Origin: an uncultured Lachnospiraceae bacterium
GTDB lineage: Bacteria; Bacillota; Clostridia; Lachnospirales; Lachnospiraceae
Assembly: GCA_910588865.1 (NCBI GenBank)
Contig: CAJUSJ010000028.1
Location: 662 to 46,273 of the forward strand
DNA: 45,612 bases
Reading direction: 5' to 3'
In this document: piece by piece, positions 39,921 to 45,612 of the stretch
How positions within the stretch are numbered: position 1 is the first letter of the stretch
Layout: each line of letters begins with the position of its first letter
Program-made: the position numbers and the translations under genes
Notes under the pieces: model-generated
What the model saw: only the letters and a program-made list of their open reading frames with translations
Told to the model about the DNA's origin: nothing
Databases searched by the model: none

Positions 39921-40154
39921 CTAACGGGGTTCTTTACCTTGGACAAAGGTCATGATCATCTCGTTTGTCAGGCTGTCCCTGGATGGCTCAACAGGAATCA
40001 TTTCCCTGTCAAACCACTCTGCTGAGGACAGCTCATTTTCATCTAAGGTGATGGTTTCGTCGTCCCCTTCTAAGTCACAGAAAAATCCCATAAGTACAGT
40101 ACCGCTAAATGGCCATGGCTGGCTTTTGTAGTTCCATGAGATAAGCTTATACAA
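39921..40154 (-). pseudogene. 3' fragment of a NudC-like NAD(H) pyrophosphatase
   Basis: Only the last 75 or so codons of a NUDIX NudC-type protein survive: NYKSQPWPFSGTVLMGFFCD, ENELSSAEWFDREMIP and the C-terminus with a proper stop. SQPWPF is the NudC fingerprint that distinguishes it from other NUDIX proteins. The N-terminal zinc ribbon and the NUDIX box with the catalytic Glu residues are missing, so it cannot be active. Homology stops near 40140, where the Rpn fragment on the other strand begins. No ribosome binding site is seen. Confidence 0.8.
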
Positions 40155-40297
40155 TATGATAGCTGGGACAAACGGCAGCTGTTCTACCTGTCCAAACTGT
40201 TCGCGGAGGATCTTCTTGCGGGACAGGATTTTTCCCTTCTGAAAAAATGTGTGGAATCAGCATTTTAGATTTTACCCTGCCTTATGTCCCATCTTGA
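40152..40297 (+). pseudogene. 3' fragment of a PD-(D/E)XK 'Rpn' transposase/nuclease, frameshifted
   Basis: Frame 1 from 40152 reads QYDSWDKRQLFYLSKLFAED then LLAGQDFSLLKKCV, and in the -1 frame from 40256 ISILDFTLPYVPS continues to the stop at 40297. These are the C-terminal landmarks of the Rpn/PDDEXK_2 family. A shift near 40253-40256 breaks the frame, and the catalytic part is missing. It abuts the NudC fragment, which suggests that a copy was inserted and decayed. It was not called as an open frame because of the shift. Confidence 0.7.
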
Positions 40298-40322
40298 CAA
40301 TCTGGAAAATATAGCGTAAAAT
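40294..40322 (+). promoter_or_regulatory. Promoter of the T-box/proS transcript
   Basis: TTGACA (40294-40299) and TAAAAT (40317-40322) are spaced 17 bases. The -35 overlaps the stop of the Rpn fragment. Confidence 0.8.
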
Positions 40323-40337
40323 CACCATACATCAACA

Positions 40338-40597
40338 GCGTTATTGGCGATGAAGAGGATTAGTAGGCTGACACACATCACAGAGAGAGGGCCAGAGCTG
40401 AGAGGCCCTTATGTCCATGGAAGCCCAACCCGCCTTGGAGCCCTGTATGAAAGTACAGCGTATTCCGGCGTTAACGGACATGAGAGAACAGTCCCTGGGC
40501 CATGGGTCCGGACTGTTAATTAGGGTGGTACCGCCGGAGCTTCAGTCATCCGGTCCCTTGTCGCGATATGGCAGGGACTGGATGGCTTTTCTTTTTG
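40338..40597 (+). promoter_or_regulatory. T-box riboswitch (proline)
   Basis: The conserved T-box AGGGTGGTACCGCC lies at 40522-40535, and stem I elements are GATGAAGAGGATTAGTAGG (from 40349) and AGAGAGGGCC. The candidate proline specifier, CCC or CCA, is at 40424-40427. The terminator is CCGGTCCCT (40550-40558) with AGGGACTGG (40573-40581), followed by a T-rich tail. Uncharged tRNA-Pro would favour the antiterminator and turn on proS. The secondary structure was read by eye. Confidence 0.88.
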
Positions 40598-40647
40598 TGA
40601 AAGGCCGGTACTCTATAAAAAATCAGCAAAAAGAGAGGAGATTTATC

Positions 40648-42087
40648 ATGGCAAACGACAAGAAGCTGGTAGAGGCTATCACTTCCATGAATGTGGACTT
40701 CGCCCAGTGGTACACAGATGTAGTAAAGAAAGCGGAGCTGTGCGACTACGCGAGCGTCAAGGGCTGTATGGTGATCAAGCCTGCCGGGTACGCCATCTGG
40801 GAGAATATCCAGAAGGAGCTGGATAAGAGGTTTAAGGAAACAGGGGTGGAGAATGTATACATGCCCATGTTTATCCCGGAAGGGCTTCTCCAGAAGGAGA
40901 AAGACCATGTGGAGGGCTTTGCCCCGGAGGTCGCGTGGGTGACCCACGGCGGGTTGGAACCCCTGCAGGAGAGGATGTGCGTCAGGCCTACTTCCGAGAC
41001 CCTGTTCTGCGATTTTTACGCCAGGGATATCCAGTCTTACCGGGATCTTCCCAGACTCTACAATCAGTGGTGCTCTGTCGTGAGATGGGAAAAGACCACA
41101 AGGCCTTTTCTCCGTTCCAGGGAGTTTTTATGGCAGGAAGGCCACACTGCCCACGCTACTGCCCAGGAGGCCCAGGAGAGAACTGAGCAGATGCTCAACC
41201 TTTACGCGGATTTCTGTGAAGAGGTGCTGGCCATGCCTGTGGTCAGGGGAAAAAAGACCGACAAGGAGAAATTTGCCGGCGCGGAAGCTACCTACACCAT
41301 TGAGGCCCTGATGCATGACGGGAAGGCTCTCCAGAGCGGAACCAGCCACAATTTCGGCGATGGATTTGCCAAAGCATTTGACATCCAGTTTACAGACAAG
41401 GACAATACCTTAAAATATGTCCACCAGACTTCCTGGGGAATGACCACCCGCCTGATCGGCGCTGTTATCATGGTTCACGGCGACGACAACGGCCTGGTGC
41501 TTCCGCCGAGGATCGCTCCGGTTCAGGTTATGGTAGTGCCCATTCAGCAGAAAAAGGAAGGGATTCTTGACAAAGCCTTTGAGTTGAGAGACCGCCTGAC
41601 GAAATCCGGATGCCGGGTAAAGGTAGATGACACGGACAAGAGCCCGGGGTGGAAATTCAGCGAGTGTGAGATGCGAGGGATTCCTCTCAGGGTGGAGATC
41701 GGCCCCAAGGACCTGGAGAAAGACCAGGCGGTTCTGGCGCGCCGGGATACCCATGAGAAGATTGTGGTTTCCTTAGGGGAACTGGAGGCCAAGGTGGAGG
41801 AGACCCTGAACCAGATCCAGAAAGATATGCTGGAAAGGGCCAGGGCCCACAGGGACGCCCACACCCACGAAGCCACAGAGTACCAGGAGTTTGTGAAGAT
41901 CATCAACGAGAAGCCAGGTTTTGTGAAGGCCATGTGGTGCGGCTGCCGGGAGTGTGAGGACAAGATCAAGGAAGACACCGGGGCCACATCCCGCTGCATG
42001 CCGTTTAAGCAGGAGCGGCTTTCTGACAAATGTGTGTGCTGCGGGAAACCAGCCGCGAAGATGGTGTATTGGGGACGGGCATATTAA
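40648..42087 (+). CDS. proS: Prolyl-tRNA synthetase (short type 3)
   Basis: A 479-residue class II synthetase charging tRNA-Pro. It lacks the INS editing domain of the long bacterial form, and has the eukaryote/archaeal-like layout: VEGFAPEVAWVTHGG near residue 90, VRPTSETLFCDFY motif near 111, RPFLRSREFLWQEGHTAHAT near 152, and ending KMVYWGRAY with Cys residues (CGCRECEDK and CVCCG) before it that may bind zinc. The ATG 40648 follows AGAGAGGAG. The longer frame begun at 40411 runs through the T-box and is not translated. Controlled by the T-box upstream. Confidence 0.95.
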   Translation: MANDKKLVEAITSMNVDFAQWYTDVVKKAELCDYASVKGCMVIKPAGYAIWENIQKELDKRFKETGVENVYMPMFIPEGLLQKEKDHVEGFAPEVAWVTHGGLEPLQERMCVRPTSETLFCDFYARDIQSYRDLPRLYNQWCSVVRWEKTTRPFLRSREFLWQEGHTAHATAQEAQERTEQMLNLYADFCEEVLAMPVVRGKKTDKEKFAGAEATYTIEALMHDGKALQSGTSHNFGDGFAKAFDIQFTDKDNTLKYVHQTSWGMTTRLIGAVIMVHGDDNGLVLPPRIAPVQVMVVPIQQKKEGILDKAFELRDRLTKSGCRVKVDDTDKSPGWKFSECEMRGIPLRVEIGPKDLEKDQAVLARRDTHEKIVVSLGELEAKVEETLNQIQKDMLERARAHRDAHTHEATEYQEFVKIINEKPGFVKAMWCGCRECEDKIKEDTGATSRCMPFKQERLSDKCVCCGKPAAKMVYWGRAY

Positions 42088-42089
42088 GT

Positions 42090-43337
42090 ATGGAAATGGA
42101 ACAGGAAAAGGGCAAAGAAAGTTTTCACATCGCCATGCCCGCACAGGCGGAAGCTATCCTGGAAGCCTTAAACCACAGGGGTTTTGAAGCCTATATTGTG
42201 GGCGGATGTGTCCGGGACAGCCTTCTGGGTCGGGTGCCGGGAGACTGGGACATCACCACCTCGGCCCTGCCGGGGCAGGTGAAGTCCGTGTTCCGCAGGA
42301 CAGTTGACACAGGCATTGCCCACGGCACGGTCACGGTCCTTAAGGGGAGGGAAGCCTATGAGGTCACCACCTACCGGATCGACGGCGAGTATGAAGATAA
42401 CAGGCATCCCAAAAACGTGGTGTTCACCTCCAATCTGGCGGAGGATCTAAAGCGCCGGGATTTTACCATCAACGCGATGGCCTACAGCCCCGGGACCGGG
42501 CTTATGGATCTTTTTGACGGGGCCGGGGATTTGAAAAGAGGGCTGATCCGCTGTGTGGGTGATCCCACGGAGCGTTTTACAGAAGATGCCCTCCGGATGC
42601 TGCGGGCTATCCGTTTCAGGGCCCAGTTAGGCTTTGACATTGAGGAGGCCACGAGACAGGCTTTAAGGAACCTGGCTCCCAGCCTGGTCCATGTGAGTAA
42701 AGAGAGAATCCAGACGGAGCTGACCAAGCTTCTCCTGTCAGACCACCCGGACTATATCAGGGAAGTGTTTGACGATTCCATGGCACCCTACGTGTGCGCC
42801 GGGTTTTGCCGGATCCGGCCGGAGAACATTTCTATAGACGGCCGCGTTCCTCCGGTCCGCCATTTCCGCTGGGCGGCTCTTCTGCGCCACCTGACAGAAG
42901 AGGAGGCAGGAAAAATATTAAAGGAACTGAAGCTGGACAATGACACCATCTTAAGGGTCCGAAGTCTGACCCGGTGGTGGAGAATACCTGTGGGCCCGGA
43001 TGAGATCTCTGTGAGAAAAGTCATGAGCCAGATGCCGCGGCGGCAGTTTGATGACCTTATGTTATTTAAAAGGTTTTCCTCTGAAAGGCCGGAGACCGAT
43101 GAAGAATTGTCACGGATCCAGGAACTGACAGACCGGATCCGGGAGAGGGGAGACTGCGTCAGCTTAAAGACCCTGGCATTGACAGGCCGGGATCTCATAG
43201 AGCTTGGGATGGAACCAGGGCCAGCCCTGGGGGAGGCCTTAGAGTCTCTTCTTGGGATTGTACTGGAGCATCCGGAGAAAAATCAAAAAGAAGCGCTGGT
43301 TCAGGAGTTGAAAAAAGATCACAAAAAATCCACATAA
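42090..43337 (+). CDS. cca: CCA tRNA nucleotidyltransferase
   Basis: A 415-residue class II nucleotidyltransferase that adds or repairs the 3' CCA of tRNA. Motifs: YIVGGCVRDSLLGRVPGDWD near residue 34 with the metal-binding DWD, TTYRIDGEYEDNRHP near 93, LKRRDFTINAMAY near 120 and ERFTEDALRMLRAIRF near 165. The ATG at 42090 is two bases after the proS stop, so the genes are probably one operon; no strong ribosome binding site is seen. A poly(A) polymerase is possible in principle, but the single gene and length fit CCA addition. Confidence 0.88.
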   Translation: MEMEQEKGKESFHIAMPAQAEAILEALNHRGFEAYIVGGCVRDSLLGRVPGDWDITTSALPGQVKSVFRRTVDTGIAHGTVTVLKGREAYEVTTYRIDGEYEDNRHPKNVVFTSNLAEDLKRRDFTINAMAYSPGTGLMDLFDGAGDLKRGLIRCVGDPTERFTEDALRMLRAIRFRAQLGFDIEEATRQALRNLAPSLVHVSKERIQTELTKLLLSDHPDYIREVFDDSMAPYVCAGFCRIRPENISIDGRVPPVRHFRWAALLRHLTEEEAGKILKELKLDNDTILRVRSLTRWWRIPVGPDEISVRKVMSQMPRRQFDDLMLFKRFSSERPETDEELSRIQELTDRIRERGDCVSLKTLALTGRDLIELGMEPGPALGEALESLLGIVLEHPEKNQKEALVQELKKDHKKST

Positions 43338-43397
43338 TCCAAATAATCCCTTCATAACCTAGAAGTATCTACAAAAAGGGCGTTTGGAGGGGTGGAT

Positions 43398-44375
43398 GTG
43401 AACGAGAAATATATGGAGGCTTTGGCCCGGTATGACCTGACTGTGGACAGCGTCCGCAAGGGCCGCAGCGGGTGGATCTGCGGGACCAGCCAGGGGACAA
43501 TGCTTTTGCAGGAATACCGGGGCACGATGAAACGCCTGGAATTTGAGACTCAGGTCCTGGGACAGGTCAGGCAGTCCGGTTTGATCCAGGTTGACGATTA
43601 TATCAGAACCGGGGAGGGAGGCCTGATCGCCCTGTCTGAGGACGGTACAAGGCATACGCTGAAACACTGGTACACTGGCCGGGAATGCGACATTCGGGAT
43701 CACAGAGAGGTGAGACAGGCGGTGGGCAGGATCGCTGTCCTTCACCAGGTATTCAAACAGATACCCAGGCAGGAAGAGTGGAATCTGGGTTCGATCCAGG
43801 TGGACACACCCACTCAGGTAATGGAACGCCACAGCCAGGAGCTGAAGCGGGCCAGAAATTTTATGAAAAACAAGAGGAAAAAGACGGATTTTGAGAGGTG
43901 TGCCCTCAGCAATTTTCCTCTGTTTTTTGCCCAGGCCAGGGAAGCGGCCAAGGGGATGGCCCGCCTTGACGAGGAGAATGGGGACCGGCCCCTGGACCTA
44001 TGCCATGGCAGCCTGGACCAGCATCACATTTTAATAGAAGAGAAGACAGCGGCCATCATTGAGTACCACAAGCTGCACCTGGGAAATCAGATGACGGATC
44101 TGTACCATTTTATAAGAAAGGTCATGGAAAAACATGACTGGGATCAGGCTCTCGGGCTGGAAATGCTCAGCGCCTATGACAAGGTAAAGCACCTTGACCG
44201 GCGGGACAGGGAAAGCCTCTATTATCTGTTCCTTTACCCGGAAAAGTACTGGAAGCAGATCAATTTTTATATGAACGCCAACAAGGTGTGGATTCCGGCC
44301 AGAAATCTGGAGAAATTAAAGGGCTTGGAGCAGCAGACAGAACAAAGAAATCAGTTTCTCTCCGCCATAAAATAA
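43398..44375 (+). CDS. CotS-like spore-coat kinase homologue with degenerate catalytic motifs
   Basis: A 325-residue protein of the CotS/aminoglycoside phosphotransferase fold. The layout is right: ATP-binding lobe (GRSGWICGTSQGTMLLQEYR, residues 21-40), then the catalytic loop. That loop reads LCHGSLDQHHILIEEK near residue 198, where a kinase has HGDxxxxN: the Asp is Ser and the Asn is His. The DFG-like site reads IIEYHKL. LGNQMTDLYHFIRKVMEKHD matches CotS. It is probably a pseudokinase, possibly structural in the spore coat. Start at GTG 43398, seven bases after GGAGG. Confidence 0.75.
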   Translation: MNEKYMEALARYDLTVDSVRKGRSGWICGTSQGTMLLQEYRGTMKRLEFETQVLGQVRQSGLIQVDDYIRTGEGGLIALSEDGTRHTLKHWYTGRECDIRDHREVRQAVGRIAVLHQVFKQIPRQEEWNLGSIQVDTPTQVMERHSQELKRARNFMKNKRKKTDFERCALSNFPLFFAQAREAAKGMARLDEENGDRPLDLCHGSLDQHHILIEEKTAAIIEYHKLHLGNQMTDLYHFIRKVMEKHDWDQALGLEMLSAYDKVKHLDRRDRESLYYLFLYPEKYWKQINFYMNANKVWIPARNLEKLKGLEQQTEQRNQFLSAIK

Positions 44376-44400
44376 TCTTCCCTTTTCGCGGGTTTTGAAG

Positions 44401-44406
44401 TATAAT
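44401..44406 (+). promoter_or_regulatory. TATAAT -10 box of the phosphoglucomutase gene
   Basis: TATAAT lies 33 bases before the ATG. The -35 (TTCCCT at 44378-44383, spacing 17) is weak. Confidence 0.5.
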
Positions 44407-44438
44407 AGAAGACAGCAAAAAGAAGGGAGAGTTACACA

Positions 44439-45612
44439 ATGAAAGATTATAAAAAAATCTACGAAGAATGGCTGTCCAATCCATATTTTGACGAGGCGAC
44501 CAAGGAAGAGCTGCGGGCTATCGCGGACGATGAGAATGAGATCAAAGAGCGTTTCTATATGGACCTGGAGTTTGGAACAGCAGGACTTCGCGGAATTATC
44601 GGAGCAGGTATCAACCGTATGAACATTTACGTGGTGCGCAGAGCTACACAGGGACTGGCCAACTATATCATCAAGCAGGGCGGCGCGGGAAAGGGAGTTG
44701 CCATCGCGTACGATTCCCGCCGCATGTCCCCGGAGTTCGCGGACGAGGCGGCAAGAACCCTGGCTGCCAACGGCATCATGGCATACAAGTTTGAGTCCCT
44801 GCGCCCCACACCGGAGCTGTCCTTTGCGGTCCGGGAACTGGGCTGTATCGCGGGTATCAATGTGACCGCGAGCCACAACCCGCCGGAATACAACGGTTAC
44901 AAGGTATACTGGGAGGATGGCGCTCAGTTCACACCGCCCCACGACAAGGGTGTTACCGAGGAAGTTCTGGCCATTGAGGACCTGTCCGCCGTTAAGACCA
45001 TGACCGCGTCCGACGCCAAGGCGGCTGGGCTGTACAAGGTGATCGGCGCTGAGATCGACGACAAGTACATCGCCAACGTCAAGGCTCAGGTGGTGAACCA
45101 GGAGGCCATTGACAAGACGGGGGACAGCATCAAGATCGTCTACACGCCTCTCCACGGAACCGGCAACATCCCGGTGAGAAGAGTGCTGAAGGAGATCGGT
45201 TTTAAGCATGTGTACGTGGTTCCCCAGCAGGAATTGCCAGACGGCGAGTTCCCGACAGTGAGCTATCCAAACCCTGAGGCCGCGGAGGCGTTCGCTTTGG
45301 GACTGGGCATGGCAAAAGAGCTGGACGCGGACCTGGTGCTGGCCACGGACCCGGATGCGGACCGTCTGGGCGTTTATGTAAAAGACGGCAAGTCCGGCGA
45401 GTACATACCGCTGACCGGCAACATGTCCGGCTCCCTTCTGTGCGAGTATGTGCTGAGCCAGAAAGCCGCTGCCAACGCGATCCCCGCTGACGGTGAGGTA
45501 GTGAAATCCATCGTTACCACCAACCTGGTGGACGCGGTTGCCGCCAACTATAACTGCAAGCTGGTAGAGTGCCTGACAGGCTTTAAGTGGATCGGACAGC
45601 AGATTCTGAAAG
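44439..45612 (+). CDS. Alpha-phosphoglucomutase/phosphomannomutase (partial)
   Basis: A gene of which 391 codons are visible and which runs off the right edge. It interconverts glucose 6-phosphate and glucose 1-phosphate. The phosphoserine loop VTASHNPPEYNGYK is near residues 148-161, LEFGTAGLRGIIGAG near 43 and the metal loop ATDPDADRLGVY near 304. Its glucose 1-phosphate would feed CDP-glucose synthesis by rfbF. GAAGGGAGAG precedes the ATG. Whether the true substrate includes mannose phosphates cannot be told. Confidence 0.93.
   Translation, partial: MKDYKKIYEEWLSNPYFDEATKEELRAIADDENEIKERFYMDLEFGTAGLRGIIGAGINRMNIYVVRRATQGLANYIIKQGGAGKGVAIAYDSRRMSPEFADEAARTLAANGIMAYKFESLRPTPELSFAVRELGCIAGINVTASHNPPEYNGYKVYWEDGAQFTPPHDKGVTEEVLAIEDLSAVKTMTASDAKAAGLYKVIGAEIDDKYIANVKAQVVNQEAIDKTGDSIKIVYTPLHGTGNIPVRRVLKEIGFKHVYVVPQQELPDGEFPTVSYPNPEAAEAFALGLGMAKELDADLVLATDPDADRLGVYVKDGKSGEYIPLTGNMSGSLLCEYVLSQKAAANAIPADGEVVKSIVTTNLVDAVAANYNCKLVECLTGFKWIGQQILK

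Noticed and set aside
1..45612. CRISPR arrays, tRNA, rRNA or intact insertion sequences
   Set aside because: No regularly spaced repeats, no tRNA-like cloverleaf and no complete transposase gene were seen on either strand; only the Rpn fragment remains.

Overview
The window looks like a piece of a Gram-positive, anaerobic, gut-type Clostridia chromosome, most likely Lachnospiraceae (inference). The signs are strong GGAGG ribosome binding sites, TTGACA/TATAAT promoters, a T-box leader in front of a prolyl-tRNA synthetase of the short 'type 3' form, a CotS-like spore-coat kinase homologue, a YkpA-type ABC-F ATPase, and no outer-membrane genes. Bases 1 to about 3.4 kb are visibly richer in A+T than the rest and are the integrase end of a Tn916-family integrative conjugative element (ICE): a regulator on the minus strand, an Orf7-type sigma-like factor, Orf8, Xis and a tyrosine integrase.

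Immediately next to the ICE, 3.5-16.7 kb is a plus-strand surface-glycan operon of 13 genes. hddC, hddA, gmhB and gmhA make GDP-D-glycero-alpha-D-manno-heptose from sedoheptulose 7-phosphate. rfbF, rfbG and rfbH make the CDP-linked 4-keto-3,6-dideoxy-glucose intermediate. Two GT2 glycosyltransferases (one GtrB-like with membrane anchors), two polytopic GT-C-like proteins and a LicD protein would assemble and decorate a polymer. An unrecognised two-helix membrane protein and a palindromic repeat split rfbG from rfbH. The phosphoglucomutase at the far right end could supply the glucose 1-phosphate, although it is about 28 kb away.

From 16.7 to 22.1 kb are housekeeping genes: an XRE regulator with dihydroorotase (pyrC), a 56-residue protein with a HIT protein, moeA, and an ABC-F ATPase. 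From 22.1 to 30.4 kb are envelope and transport genes: two lipoproteins, a BCCT transporter, a zinc phospholipase C-like protein, an alanine/glycine:cation symporter and a Na+/Ca2+ antiporter. Convergent gene pairs here are separated by long, strong hairpins.

From 30.7 to 33.7 kb a minus-strand operon pairs two alpha/beta-hydrolase esterases with an ATP-grasp ligase behind a good promoter and a structured leader; I do not recognise a described system for it. From 33.8 to 39.8 kb an AI-2E-family permease precedes a beta-glucoside unit (RpiR regulator, PTS EIIC, GH1 phospho-beta-glucosidase, ROK sugar kinase). At 39.9-40.3 kb two decayed genes meet: the 3' end of a NudC-type NADH pyrophosphatase (minus) and the 3' end of a PD-(D/E)XK 'Rpn' transposase/nuclease (plus, frameshifted). 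From 40.3 kb to the end are the T-box and proS, a CCA-adding enzyme, a CotS-like protein with degenerate kinase motifs, and a truncated phosphoglucomutase. A dispersed family of short GC-rich palindromic repeats occupies intergenic gaps at 13.4, 16.7, 23.9 and 26.4-26.5 kb. No tRNA, rRNA, CRISPR array or intact insertion sequence was seen.
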